NCBI GenBank assembly: GCA_964017195.1
Contig: OZ024889.1
Location: 58,842,358-58,906,357, forward strand
Length of the DNA: 64,000 bases
Source of the DNA: Siderastrea radians
Taxonomy: Eukaryota; Cnidaria; Anthozoa; Scleractinia; Rhizangiidae
Direction: 5' to 3'
The notes under the pieces are model-generated. The model was not told where the DNA came from. It did not search any database and saw only the letters and a list, made by a program, of their open reading frames with translations. The translations under genes and the position numbers were made by a program. Of this stretch, positions 45,823 through 57,992 are shown piece by piece. The first letter of the stretch is position 1, and every line of letters begins with the position of its first letter.

Positions 45823-46849
45823 CAAGCTGAAATCAAAGTTACACTGCTAGAAAGGAAACGTTCTCCTTTCTTGAAAACGGTGGCGAGTGTTTCCCAAAAA
45901 TGTGAGCATCCCACGAAATCGACGAGAGAAGAAAAGAAAGTTAAGACGAGAAAGACCACATAGGGGCCATTATCCCTGAAATCTGCTACGTGTTTGCACT
46001 CATTTGAAGCGAAGAGCACTAGAGGCTAACTTATCAGTTGGAACGGGTATCCATAACTTTTTGGACACCTGCTTGTGATCGAAAGGATACTTCTTGAAAC
46101 CTGAACAAAGTTGTAACAGAAGTAGTGCTGGATTCTAATAGGTTGAGCCGGCTGATTTTTCCATAGGACTTGTTTACTTTGTAATAATAAACCAATTGCA
46201 CCCTGTCGCAATTTGCAATAAAGTCAACGGAATTGATCATAGCTGTTATGAGGTGCTTGAGTACGTCTTTTTTATTTACAACTAAATATGATGCTACCCA
46301 GTCCATTCCAGCCTAATCTAATCCAACTGAAATCCTTCCGGTTCATACCATTCCAATCCCATGCCCATAACCTATTCCATCAATCCAATCTACTCCGATA
46401 AGGATGCTATAGAGGAGTGGACCTCTAAAGTGGAGAAACCCTTGCCTTACCTGTCCAGAATACAAGGAAAATTACAAGTTTAACGAAGAACAGTATTGAT
46501 ATGCGATAATTTCCTTCTAAGGCTCTTACCTCGTATGTAGGCGTCTACAAAAGAAAACCGCGTAAGAGAAGCTGGAAAGGTTTCATGTTAACACTAGCCA
46601 AAGTGCCTTGCAAGCTTCATTCCCAAGCTTCTCCCCTATATATCCACCAAAAGCTTCTCGCCTGGATACCAGGCGGTGAGTCCATATAATGAAGTAGTCT
46701 TTTGTAGATCGGGAGAAGCTACTGGCCTGCATCTCAGTGTTGGTACGTAACCCTGATTTCGTGTCCTGCCAGCAAATTCATCCTCCTACCCACAAGAGCT
46801 TGCTTGCAGGCTAGGCTTGTCATTTCTTGCCATGAATTGACAAGGAATA
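45823..46849 (+). repeat. 3' flank of the copy at 40980
   Basis: Normal unit flank. The two AATAAA signals lie close to 46185 and 46217, and a CCAATCC-rich block at about 46295-46400. It ends in an insertion after CAAGGAATA. Confidence 0.7.
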
Positions 46850-49298
46850 CTAGAAATACGTGACTCGCAGAACCTCGCGAAGCTCAGGCACGGGTGCACC
46901 ACAAAATTGAGCGATGGGAGTGGGGAGGGGATAGAATTTTGCTTTAACTGGAGGTGTGGATGGGTGGCCACAATGGTCCCCAATTGGGAGTTAAGATCGA
47001 CATTCTGGTTCCCATTCGCTTCCATGTAACTTGCATCCAATCCTCTGTCATGTATACGAAAATACGTTCAGCCCCTCCCCCCCCCCAACCTCTCATCATT
47101 CTGACATAAGGTAAATTGCTCTCTAGAGAGGACGTATAGTATTGCTGTGGACCTGTTGTCCAAGACAATGTGTGTGGTGTTTCTGTTTATTTTGGTTGGG
47201 TGAGAGTAGGTTATCAGAAATGCAGTTCAAATTCCAGTTGGAACTTGTTATCTCCAACATTAACCTGGCCATTTCCTTTGGATTCTGTTGTACAGTTTTT
47301 CTTCTATTTACTGGGTATTGACAAGTGACAATAGCCAAAACAATACATTATTTCCCCTGACTGGTTGAGATACTGTAGCAGGAGTCTCTTACTGCTGAAG
47401 AGTGATGTAGTGCGTTAAAAAAATTATCCATTTTTACCCAAAAATTGAAATGAGAATAATACAGAATAATGGCAAGCAAAGCACAGAGTTTCATATTGAT
47501 GTTGTAGCATGTTTATTCATTCCCCAACATACTATAGAAATTGGATTAGATAATTGTCACAATAATATAATACATTAACCCTTGAAGCCCCAGTGACCAG
47601 CATCTCCCTACAATAACAATGCTTTAATTAGGTCATCAGAATTAAGGAATTGATCACTAAACATGAATAGTGTTAATGTCAGTAGAAAGAAGTTCTCTGC
47701 ACTACTACTACAAGAAATTTATGAAGACCAGTAAGGAGAATTTGCAGGTTTACATTGGGGCTTAGAAAGGTCAATTGGTATGGAAAGCAAGAGTAGCTAA
47801 TTAAGGGAAAGGGTAAGTGTAGATTATAGCATGTTCAGAAGTAAGACAAACTTTCACATAGACAAATCATGTTGAAGGTGATCAGGATCTCAATTCCCAT
47901 GAATTTGGTGCTTGTTTGTACACTGCGAGGAGAGCTGTGATGCTGGTCACTGTATGTAGCAAGAAATTATTATCAATAATTAATTTTAAGCAGTAATGTT
48001 TGTTTCACATCAAATACATGCAGGTATGTACCTATCCCCGCTACACATTTTAAAGTGGTAATTGTCAGGCAGAGCAATACTTGTAAGTGCATTTCCAAAC
48101 CAAATTGTGAACAGAAATTGTCCTTTCTGATCAATCTGAATATTATTTTTTTTTTACTATTAACAGGGTCAAATTATATCCATAACGGAAAACATAAACT
48201 TTTATAAATTCCTACTGATCCAATATGAATTATTTCTTTCAAATATTTTTTCGGGAACGTCCTAAACTTAAAATTTAAATTCTTTTTACTGCTCATACAC
48301 AAATATGCAAGTTGTTTGGGGAACTGAAACCTATTTTGTGAATAATTTCATTTCTCTTGTGTAATCTGTTATTTTGATCATACTTGGAAAAGTAATTATA
48401 CGTTAATAATAATCACTGGTACATCAAGAGTAAAGATAATGGTAGAGAGAGGAAATAATTTTGAGCCAACCTGTTCAGTCACCGTCCGTTGGAAAGGTAT
48501 ATTTCTAGCAAAAGTATTTTGATGATCGTGTGTTTTTTCCCTCCTCTTGTTGCTTCTATAACAAAATCATTTTGTCGAAGCACTTCTTGTCGGTGTCACT
48601 GGTCCTGATCGGTTTCAGCACACATTTTCTCGAAGAGTTTGTAGCCACTGAGTTCATTCTTACCGGTATTATTCAATTGGTGTGACTGAGTTATAATATT
48701 CGAAGACCTTGTATCGATTCTCCCGTTGCTGGGGAATTTCGTTTTGTCGCAGCGCTGTGCTATCAAGCTAAATTTAAGCTACGTTATGTATGTTCCAAAA
48801 TTTCTCGCCTGTGATATTCCAGTCTCCTGTTTGTGTCCTGCTGTTGGCTTTGGTCTTCGCTAGGCTATTATCGGAAAACGATGTTCTATACCCGTGCTTT
48901 CTTGTCGTCGACTCTTTCGCCTTCGTTGTTCGCGCTGAATTTCAAGTCGGCGTTCACGTTGAGTTTCAGTTGTAAATCTCCCCCGGAATGGATTTTCAGC
49001 CACTTGTTAAATCAGGCGTTGCTTGCTTGTTCACAGACGATGAATAAACATATCAGCACCCAAATGAACGCAGCGAAGCAAGCAAGAAATGAAGAAACAC
49101 GCCGAAGAAACATGAGAGTGCACAACTGTCAGCGGTCGCGATTTGGTTTTGTTGCTAGGCAACTGTGCGGACACCATCGAAATATATATGGGCAGATCGA
49201 GATTTGACCGCCCTAAGCAATCCTCGCGCGAACCCCACGCGACAAATTTATAAACCTCGCTACGCTCGGAGGGCCTTCGGCCCTCCTCGCTTCGCGAG
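46850..49298. mobile_element. Unclassified insertion, 2.4 kb
   Basis: The unit sequence CAAGGAATATTATACATTG is split here. No clear inverted ends or target duplication were found. It contains a C-run near 47080 and unremarkable AT-rich DNA. An open frame of 124 codons at 48833-49207 (beginning MSCCWLWSS) has no recognised domain. Near the right end there is a GC-rich hairpin pair, CTCGCTACGCTCGGAGGG and GCCTTCGGCCCTCC, at about 49256-49302. Confidence 0.5.
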
Positions 49299-49302
49299 GA
49301 AA
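49256..49302. repeat. GC-rich palindromes at an insertion end
   Basis: GAGGGCCTTCGGCCCTC is a perfect small hairpin. It is flanked by CCTCGCTACGC and GCTTCGCGAGG, which form an outer imperfect stem. Confidence 0.65.
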
Positions 49303-49750
49303 TTATACATTGCCACTTAATTTTTAACTTTCCTTAGAGTCTTGAGAGTTTGATCTTGCTCCGCCTGAGTGACAACGACGGAGTCCACTCCTTGTAATCC
49401 TACTTGTTCAAATCCAGTACAGTCTCATCCAATCCGTTATACGTTGCGGTCCAAACTAATACCACTCTTATCCAATCAAAGCATTTCCAATCCGATGCAG
49501 TCCATTTCAATGACGATGTTAAGAATGCCCATAGGATTAAAGCTTGTATTGAAACTGTCTATTTTGTTATAAACCTGTTACAAAAATTACAATATAGAGA
49601 AAATCTTTCTTGTTATTCTGGTTTCTGCATTATTCAAACGCCGATAAGTTCCCTCAACTTAACTTGCTTATAAGAGGTTAGGTTATAGCCGGTTTTATGT
49701 TTTATATTTATTGTTTGGTTGTTTGCCTTGTTTTGTTTTTGTTTTAATGT
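49299..49750 (+). repeat. Remaining piece of the interrupted unit
   Basis: It matches other units from TTATACATTGCCACTTAA to GTTTTGTTTTTGTTTTAATG, including one CCAATCC-rich block (about 49380-49520). Confidence 0.75.
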
Positions 49751-49758
49751 ATTACACT

Positions 49759-49785
49759 TGATCATTTAAAAATGGACTTGATCAA
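49759..49785 (+). repeat. Left terminal inverted repeat of the 8.2-kb element
   Basis: 27 bases, 26 of which match the reverse complement of 57966-57992. It contains two TGATCA-like palindromic cores. Confidence 0.75.
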
Positions 49786-50249
49786 AGATTTCTGGACTTC
49801 CAAAGTTAACCATTTTAGGACTCGTATCGTTACGATTTCATATACTGTTTTTTAAAACTAACCTAAATTTAGGTTTATTCACATACACTTGGTCGTTTGC
49901 TCTCATTTTATTGAGTTTTGCACATACAACAGCAAAGTCACTAACTATTTTCCTCCTTATTTCACATACTTTTAGTCCAGTCAATCAACGCTGTTTTACT
50001 CGTCTTGCAAAATTGCGCATTTTCATGCATATTTCCCCTATCGCATTTGGCCGTCTTTCCTTTACACCTTATAGGACCCTTTTAAGCTTGTATTTTCTTA
50101 TCTTAATTCACGCCAAGTTCATATACCAAGAATTGCCCTGCCAAAACCGTAAATATAAAACGACTGGAATTCGGGTTTGTGCTAAAATGGTATAAGCATC
50201 GAGCGCAAAATGTCGATTACTAATGCATGTATACGTCTAGATCTGAAAT

Positions 50250-50735
50250 ATAACATCCATACACCAAGTCAGTGGTATAACATCCATACATAAGATGTAG
50301 AGTATAACATCCATACATCAGATCTGAAGTATAACATCCATATACCAGGTCAGTGGTATAACATCCAGACATCAGATGTGGAGTATAACATCCCTACACC
50401 AGATCTGAAGTATAACATCCATACATCAGGTCAGTGGTATAACATCCATACATCAGATGTGGTGTATAACATCCATACATCAGATCTGTGGTATAACATC
50501 CATACATCAGGTCAGTGGTATAACATCCATACATCAGATGTGGTGTATAACATCCATACATCAGATGTGGTGTATAACATCCATACATCAGATCTGAAGT
50601 ATAACATCCATACATCAGATGTGGAGTATAACATCCATACATCAGATCTGAAGTATAACATCCATACACCAGGTCAGTGGTATAACATCCATACATCAGA
50701 TGCGGTGTATAACACCCATACATCAGCCCCTTCCA
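50250..50735 (+). repeat. 27-bp minisatellite, left array
   Basis: About 18 units of TATAACATCCATACATCAG plus an 8-base variable end. Three end types alternate: ATGTGGTG or ATGTGGAG, ATCTGAAG or ATCTGTGG, and GTCAGTGG. Because 27 is a multiple of three, both strands stay open as 9-residue repeats (YNIHTSDVV type, and MYGCYTTDL on the other strand). This is not taken as coding. Confidence 0.85.
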
Positions 50736-51740
50736 TAGCAAATCTATGTCACTCGTCCTTAACGTCGGTATGATTTAATTTCGTTTCGAACAGAAACTGC
50801 AAAACAACCCTTTTCACCGACAACTCATTTCAAAAGAAATGAACGTGGAATTATTATAATTATGTAAAAAGTTTCCGCTGAAAACTGATTATAATCATCA
50901 TGATGCAGACGAGAAAGGTTATCGGCGAGGACGCTGTAGCTTGAACAAAAAAAAATCCTGGTATGACAATAGAAATGACAAAAGTTAATTTTTCGGCAAC
51001 TTTCTCTTTAATCAGAGGTTGAGCCGGCATCGCCGGCTTCCATCTTGCCTCCCTTTCTGTTTCGGTGTAGATACAGCCCGGCCCAAACTTAATCCGGCCT
51101 TAATTGCTGCGCCTATGAAAAGGTAAATATAAGAAAGGTAAATGGTAAATTATTTGGTAAAAATGAAAGAAAAAATTGATATATATATTACATTGACGGT
51201 TCATGTAAGGAATGGAAACTCTGTTAAAATGCACTGAACTGTGCAAACGTCACTGACTCAACTGAACTTAGAAATAGAAAAAAAAACCTTCACTGTTCAG
51301 AGCTTTTATAGACTTCGAGCAGTCACTTTCAAACACAACTCACAAACAAGTGCGAAAATCGCCTGCCGGGGCTCCCATATCAGAGGTTCGAGCGATTAAA
51401 ATGTAAATCACCTCCATCACTTTTATTTGGAAGTCCCCAGGGACGGACGGTGAAACACGTGAACAGTGCTCACTTATAAATTAGAAGCTCATCACGCCCG
51501 AGCTACCGATGTTTCCACACAACAGGCGATTTTCCGCGCTCGCTTACACGTTCTTTTCGCTTGACTATCCCAGACCGGCGAGAGAGAGACTGCTTGTAGT
51601 CTATAGATTTTTACCCTAGAGAGACCATCTCAGTAAATGCTACTTTGAAAGGGCAGGGTATGTGCCACCAATAGCAACCAATAGAAAGACCACGTTTGTT
51701 TTTCTTTCTTGCACACAATCACAAGGAATTTTTTTGACTG
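50736..51740. other. Interior of the 8.2-kb element, no gene seen
   Basis: Unremarkable sequence; a short GCCGGCATCGCCGGC palindrome lies near 51025. Confidence 0.45.
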
Positions 51741-51744
51741 GACC

Positions 51745-52068
51745 AAAATGTCTAAAATGCCATCGATGTTTGCACTTTTTACACTTTACACTTTTTACCC
51801 TACTTTTTACCCTTTTTACCCCCCACTTTTTACCCTTACTTTTTACACTTTTTACCCTTTTTACCTTTCTAATATTTTATCTCGTTTTTCTTGTATTTTT
51901 ATTCGTTATATTGTCTCATAGTTTATCCATAATTTTAATATTCGTATTCTAGTGTATTTTTATATTTTATTGTAAATAATTTTTTAGGGCCACTGGTTTG
52001 TTAGTATTTATCATGCTATTTTAGTGCTACCCTCGTTAAATAAAGACTTTACTTACTTACTTACTTAC
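51745..52068 (+). mobile_element. Probable non-LTR retroposon 3' end
   Basis: A low-complexity block of TTTTTACCC repeats (51775-51870) is followed by AT-rich sequence and ends CTCGTTAAATAAAGACTTTA then CTTACTTACTTAC. The short tandem ACTT tail after an AATAAA-like motif is typical of CR1/L2-type retroposon 3' ends. Confidence 0.5.
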
Positions 52069-52437
52069 GTTGCCATGCAGATTATAGGTCAACACACGGA
52101 TTACTGTTTTCCGTTTCACGCTATCTCGTGACAACTAGCTTAAAAATCTTATAGCCTACTAGCCAGCCGACTATTGATTTACAGCGCCACTATTTTTTTT
52201 CCAACCCACACACATAAAGCCGTTTTTCAATCTTCAAAAACTCACTCGAAAGAATGACTTGTTTTTTCTTTCTTACAGAGAAATTCTTGCACATAAAGGA
52301 ATTATTCGACAGGAATATTGCGACATGATCACGTAATTGATCTTCTTTATCCGCGAAGCCACGCAAACTTGAAACAATGGTGCTTATAGTGATAGTCAGT
52401 CACTCATCATAAGCAATTATAGAGTGTAGGTTTTTGT

Positions 52438-52515
52438 CAAGAGTCGATGGTCGAGGGTATTATGTCGAGGGTCGAGGGTAAAATGTCGAGGGTCGAGGGT
52501 AAATGTCGAGGGTTC
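52438..52515 (+). repeat. GTCGAGGG short tandem repeats
   Basis: Four to five units of GTCGAGGGTCGAGGGTAAAAT or shorter, followed by an A-rich tract to 52615. Confidence 0.7.
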
Positions 52516-52619
52516 AAAAATGTCGGCATTTTTTTAATTTTAATTAAAAAAACAAGCAAACAAACAAAACAAAACAAAACAAAAAAACACTGAAAGAAAG
52601 AAAATAAAAAAAAAACGTC

Positions 52620-52705
52620 ACGCCGGCCCGAGACTCGAACCGCCATCCTTCTGATTTACAATGCGTGCGCCGTACCATTGCGCCACCAAGTAAGGCGACA
52701 GAATT
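52620..52705 (-). tRNA. tRNA-like sequence, probably a pseudogene or SINE head
   Basis: On the minus strand TGGCGCAATGG resembles an A box and GGTTCGAGTCT is a B box about 45 bases on. TGT lies where an anticodon would be (Thr-like), and a T-run follows the 3' end as a Pol III terminator would. The 5' half of the anticodon stem does not pair with its partner ATCAGA, and the acceptor stem needs a bulge. A functional tRNA is unlikely. Confidence 0.4.
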
Positions 52706-54250
52706 AGTTTATTAAATGCTTTGCGCGTGACGTCACGCATTTTCCAAGAAGGCGCCCGCTTCAAGTCAACACGGCTATTTCCCACCTAAGCGCTTTCACC
52801 CCCAAACAAACTTCACCTGCCTGGGTTCACGACACCATCCCTCCAGCATCGTGGTTTTCCTCCAGCATCCTTTTTTTTGGTCTCAAACCACACTCGTCAT
52901 CGCCGCCGACGCCGACGCGAACCACGATTTTCTCGAAAAAAAAGTTTTTTTCCAGTTCGCAAAGTGCTTGTACACGACCTTTCTTCATTGCAATAATTTA
53001 TTGACAAGAAGAAATAGAATAAATAATAATTTATTTTATTGTCATTTTTACTTTTTTAAAGATCTTTTTTTGTATCTTGTGGTCGCAAGATTTTCCGCCT
53101 TTCTCGAATTGACAGAAATTCTGGCCCGTTTAGGAGTCCATCATACAAATAGCAGACATGACCTTTATACCGACCGAGTGATAAAGAGTTGATGCATATT
53201 TCAGAAACTGAGCTAACCCAGTGCGTTCTATTCAGCACACTTTCAACATCCAAACAGAACATCATTGGCGCGCAATTGGTAATTCAAATAAAATAATGAT
53301 GCAAACTTTAACGACATGACAGGCTAAACATGGATTCGATACAACATATTTAAAAATGTCCTTTTCTCTGCTTTTTGGCATTTCATAGAACTAAAGTTAT
53401 TGGACTTACCAACTTTGCACTCCTCGAACCTCCGCTGAAGAGGTAAAAGGACATCTTCCTTTGGCAGTTGCTGAATGATTTCCACGTCCGAGTGATATAG
53501 GACCATATAGTCTTCGCTTTCTCGTTCTTTGTCTCTTGTGCGAAGCAGCAGTAGTAGCAGGACTGTCAGTCGAGCAATGAGATGTATGCTGACTCGCTCC
53601 TGTTTGTGGTGGTGTTTGTGGTGGCTTGATTTTAATTGCTCGTTTCTTGCAAATGTTTACTGAAGCTTTAACTTGAAATCTGCTGCTGCTTTGCAGTCGC
53701 CAAAGAGTACAACAAATTTGTCCTCAACGAAATTCGAAATCTTTACCGCTTTACCACCATGTTTACATTTTATGTTTAGAACGTTTTCTCCATGTCTATC
53801 AGGTTTGAAATCTTCCGAACGTCCAAATTCTATGGCTACATTTTCACTGCAGGAGGAATATTTCGCCTTGCCCTTGGTGAACTATTAAAACTCCAAGCCA
53901 TTTCTTTAACTGATCTTATGAGAGTGCAAAAACGTCAAGAGCGCGCGGATTTTCTGTTAATTATGTAAAGGACCTATGGCAAACTGAATGACAGTTATAA
54001 TAAAGGTACCTTTTGCAACCTGATGATAATAGAAAAAAGGGGCTTTTTGTACCTCGTAAGACGAAACCCTTTCAAGACCTTCAACACCGGTATCGCTTCA
54101 CGTTAGTTTTTTTGCATAACCTCTGAAATCTGTCGGTAATAAAAACTTGCCATTTACCATTTTAAAATTTCTTAGATGTGGGACTGCTTAACGAGGGTAG
54201 CTAGCTAAAGTATCCTAAAGTACTTTTCGTGACTAAAATGTTATCGATAA
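52706..54250. other. Interior of the 8.2-kb element, no gene recognised
   Basis: Several short open frames (up to 113 codons at 52851-53192) have no domain I recognise. Confidence 0.4.
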
Positions 54251-54256
54251 ACGTCG

Positions 54257-54774
54257 TTGATAAGGAAATATCACAACCAATATTCACGCAACGGAAATTC
54301 CAGCAACAAAATGACTCCTTTGTTTTGTGGTTCGGAATGTGCACACGAAATAGTTTGCGGTTGCTCTACTTCCAAAACGCTCCTTGCCGTTAAATTCTCC
54401 GCGCAATTGACTGGGACAACGCGATACGACAAGTCTGGAAAACACACTTGTAACCGAAGTTTCACGTCTACTGAGCAATATGCAACAATCTATGTGATGG
54501 AAGAATTTTCTCTATTAACAAGTGATGAGGAGCCGAGTACCCGCGGTGAAGCAAACGATCCGTGGGATGAGCTTTCCCTAAAATCTGAAGATGAGGAGTT
54601 TTCGCTGTTATCTAGTGATTTTGACGAACTAAGTTCAAGTACGAGTCAGCACGAGCACGAAAAAGAAAAAAACGGAAAAGATTTTGACGTACCATGCTGT
54701 TCTTTTATGTCAGATGAGCCTTGTTGTGAAGAACTAGGCGAGGATTAGGATTAGACAATGGAACAAAAACACAG
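54257..54774 (+). CDS. Element-borne acidic protein, exon 1 (uncertain frame)
   Basis: An open frame of 163 codons (54257-54748) has a Cys-containing N-terminal half (residues 21-75) and a very acidic Ser-rich C-terminal half with repeated EEFSLL-S-SDEE/SDFDE motifs (residues 80-140), ending in CC-SF and CCEELGED. The stop TAG (54746-54748) precedes a strong splice-donor-like sequence AAAAACACAG/GTATTTG (GT at 54775). The frame that would join exon 2 in phase is one base off, so there is a frameshift here or the exon border is misjudged. The family is not recognised. Acidic, Cys-containing proteins of this kind can be accessory products of DNA transposons, which is inference only. Confidence 0.45.
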
Positions 54775-56110
54775 GTATTTGAGATTTGCTTTTACCTCAG
54801 AAGAACTTGCATGTCTTCAGTCTTTTACCAGTTTTACTATTTGATGGGGTAAAGGTTTACTGTGTAAGTCGTTATTAATAACTGATATTTTAAGTTTAAT
54901 GTCACACTTGTTAATGGTAGTATTGAAATCATATATGCTTTCCTTTGCGTGAAACTCGACAACTCTCTCTAGCCAAATTTGATATCCAGTTTTTTTTTTA
55001 ACTTTACGGACAACTGAAATATCCAGGCTATCTTTTATCGGTAAGGAAGGGAGTATCTATTTTCTAAGGTTTGCGGAAAAGATTGGCTACCAGATGTTGT
55101 CTGTAATAAGGCCATCTGTATTCTTTGAAACCTAAATAGAGGAACGAAATGAAAATACGATAGGAATATGATAACGCATATTAATTTTTTTACAACTTTG
55201 GTAACGATGTTACGCTCTGTTCGTTTATATCAGACACGTGCACGTTTCAAGAGCCGACGAGCGAAGATAAACGGTCTAGAACCAGGCCTACAGAAGAACG
55301 TGAAAAGCGTCGACTCACTGAAAGTCCAACCACACAGTTCCGGCATCGACCAATCGGCTTAACCGAAAAGGCGGATTCTGAAGAAATGGACAGTGAAGAA
55401 AGCTGTGACTTCGCCGCCGAATGTACTTCTAAGAAGGCTAAGAAATTTAAATCCTTAAGTCAATGGAACAAAAACACAGGTATCTGAGATTTGTTTTTAC
55501 TTCAGTAGAACTTCTATGCCTTCAGTCCATTTTGATGGAGTAAAAGTTAACTGTGTAAGTCAGTTACGTTACCCGATAACGGAAGGACTGAAATTATCCA
55601 CGCGCTTTCCTTTGCGTGAGACAAGAGAACTTTCCCATGGCCAATTTGATTTCCTGTTTTTTTTTTCTTTTTGTTTTAACACAGTTCACGAACAAAATAT
55701 TTAGGCCATCTTTTACTATTAAAGAAGGAAGTATCTTTTTTCTAAAGTTTGTGTAAAAGAAGCACTGACAGTATTATTAATTGTGTTGTATAATAGTGAC
55801 TGCATTGAGTAACCGCCCAACTTGGTGTTTTGAATCAGGCGATCATTCAGATAACAGCCCGAAATATCTCTCAAAATCGCATCGCTAAAATACATAAAGG
55901 AAACCAATCCATGTACTTTTCACCCTACTTTGTTTTTTTTCTTTGTTTTTGTTTGTTTGTTTGTTTTTTATTTTTTTTTTGGGGGGGGGGGGTAAAGGGG
56001 GAATTGGCTACCAGATTATGTCTGTAATAATAAAGGCCATCTGTATTCTTTGAAACCTGAATAGAGGAAAAGGAAAATACGGTAGGAATATAACGCATAT
56101 GAATTCACCC
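54756..56110 (+). repeat. Tandem duplication of exon end and intron
   Basis: CAATGGAACAAAAACACAGG at 54756 and 55461 starts two homologous stretches (54756-55190 and 55461-56110). They share the splice donor, TTCAGTAGAACTT-type, GGCTACCAGAT and TGTATTCTTTGAAACCT segments. The second contains an extra block at about 55760-56000 with a T-rich run and a G-run. Confidence 0.7.
55234..55479 (+). CDS. Element-borne gene, exon 2
   Basis: An open stretch without ATG runs between an acceptor-like TTTATATCAG (ending 55233) and a donor-like CACAG/GTATCTG (GT at 55480). It reads a charged sequence: TCTFQEPTSEDKRSRTRPTE, EREKRRLTESP, EEMDSEESCDFAAEC, and SQWNKNT at the end. The final codons and donor phase equal those at the end of exon 1, consistent with duplicated exons. 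No domain is recognised. Confidence 0.5.
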
Positions 56111-56298
56111 CAAGTGTTTACTTGTGTGTAAATGAAAAAACACCTGTTTGTGCTATATTGGCTATAAACTGCAATACACCTTAAATAGCGGATGTTAGTT
56201 AAACAATTTTTCGACGCCTAATCCAAACCAGTGCTTAAAATGTTGTTTCATTGATAATCTTGATTTTTGCTTTGTAACCATTTGCAACCAGCAGCCAG

Positions 56299-56603
56299 AA
56301 GTAGCAGAAGAGGCCGCAGAAAATATCACTGAGGGTGGTATTCAAGAGGAAAGTGATGACGACGACTATTTGGTACCCGTCGATCTCGAAAAACTATCGG
56401 TTGGCCAGTACGTGGCAGTCGACAAGGACGAGTAGAGCAATCGACCACTGATAGTCCAGGTTGAAAGCATGACTCCTACAGTGGTCACTATTCGTTGGCT
56501 TGATGGATCGTACAACGGAACATTTCGAGATTCGTTTGTAGGAAGTGGACGTAACCGTAGGCCCTGGACGGGAATAGCCGAAAAAACTACTAAATTGTTA
56601 TGA
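56299..56603 (+). CDS. Element-borne gene, exon 3, with in-frame TAG
   Basis: After an acceptor-like CAACCAGCAGCCAG the phase that fits exon 2 reads VAEEAAENITEGGIQEES, then DDDDYLVPVDLEKLSVGQYV, then AVDKDE and TAG (56433-56435). The same frame stays open for another 55 codons (SNRPLIVQVESMTP, VVTIRWLDGSYNGTF, GRNRRPWTGIAEKTTKLL) to TGA at 56601-56603. The stretch YVAV...VVTIRWLDG resembles a small beta-barrel (chromo/Tudor-like) fold by its hydrophobic and aromatic pattern only. TAG is either a disabling mutation or a readthrough point. Confidence 0.5.
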
Positions 56604-57059
56604 TAGGAGTTCAGTTCGCAAATAGAAGGAGCATAAGAAAAGAAGACATTGACGAGCTCAAAGCGAGTTATCAGATCTTAGACCATAATCGCGAAAGCAA
56701 CAATGAAAGTGCATAAGAATAGAAATTTCGTTTGAGTAAATTTTGTTTAATCATCATAAATCGCAGTTGTACTTTGAGATATCAGAGTTGCATCCCAGCG
56801 TGATAATCCAATAAAACAATTCAGCCAGCTAAGAATTAAAATTTGCTTGAGATATCACTGTCATTCATTTCTGAAATGTGCTATATTACATTTATTTTTC
56901 AGAGGTATAATATCCATGCTCAGATCTGAAGTGTAATAACCATATTAACATATTAAGGTGGTATAAAATCCGTACCTTACACCTCTACAAACGCAGGGGT
57001 TAAAGTATGGACGTTATACCACTGAACTGCGGTATGAATTTTATACCACCGACCTCAAG

Positions 57060-57720
57060 TATGGATGTTGTGCTCCACATCTGATGTATGGATGTTCTAC
57101 CACAGACATGGTGTATGGATGTTATACCACAGATCTGATGTATGGATGTTATACCACTGACCTGATGTATGGATGTTATACTTCAGATCTGGTGTATGGA
57201 TGTTATACTCCACATCTGATGTATGGATGTTATACCACTGACCTGGTGTATGGATGTTATACTTCAGATCTGGTGTATGGATGTTATACTCCACATCTGA
57301 TGTATGGATGTTATACCACGGACCTGGTGTATGGATGTTATACTTCAGATCTGATGTATGGACGGTTATACTCCACATCTGATGTATGGATGTTATACTT
57401 GTGATGTATGGATGTTATACACCACATCTGGTGTATGGATGTTATACTCTACATCTGATGTATGGATGTTATACCACTGACCTGGTGTAAGGATGTTATA
57501 CTCAATTTACATCTGATGTATGGATGTTATACTTCAGATCTGAGGTATGGATGTTATACTCTACATCTGATGTATGGATGTTATACCACTGACCTGGTGT
57601 ATGGATGTTATACTCAATTCACATCTGATGTATGGATGTTATACTCTGTATCTGGTGTATGGATGTCATACTCAACATCTGATGTATGGATGTTATACCC
57701 CAGATGTCAGTATGGGCATT
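57060..57720 (-). repeat. 27-bp minisatellite, right array (inverted)
   Basis: About 24 units of the same 27-bp sequence as the left array, but in reverse orientation (ATGTATGGATGTTATAC...), with the same end types and a few units with insertions. Degenerate outliers begin near 56905. Confidence 0.85.
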
Positions 57721-57965
57721 ATACTTCAATTTCAATTTTTTTTTTGGTAACTTTTCACAATACACAAGAAATAACCCAAATTTTGTAAATAGGAATACCC
57801 TGTTTCAGTGCATCACAAAAAACAAGTAAAGGTAAATTCGGGAAAAGTTATCAAGCAAAAAAGTTATCTTTTTTTGTATAAGAAAATCCATTATTTTAGA
57901 AATGGATAGAGACAAGTATGTGAAAGTCCTTGAAATTGTACATGAAACAGCTCTAAACCGTGGAC

Positions 57966-57992
57966 TTGATCAAGTCTATTTTTAAATGATCA
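57966..57992 (-). repeat. Right terminal inverted repeat of the 8.2-kb element
   Basis: Reverse complement of 49759-49785 with one mismatch. Confidence 0.75.

Noticed and set aside
50250..50735. CRISPR-like array
   Set aside because: The units are contiguous 27-bp repeats without spacers, in clearly eukaryotic DNA, with an inverted partner array.
50378..50773. Repetitive protein of 9-residue units, on either strand
   Set aside because: The 27-bp period is a multiple of three, so open frames arise on both strands by chance; there is no signal, promoter or conserved frame.
51662..51952. Plus-strand frame of 96 codons rich in Phe and Leu
   Set aside because: It is produced by TTTTTACCC simple repeats at a retroposon 3' end.
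52620..52705. Functional tRNA-Thr
   Set aside because: The A and B boxes are recognisable, but the anticodon stem and acceptor stem do not pair properly; it is listed only as tRNA-like.
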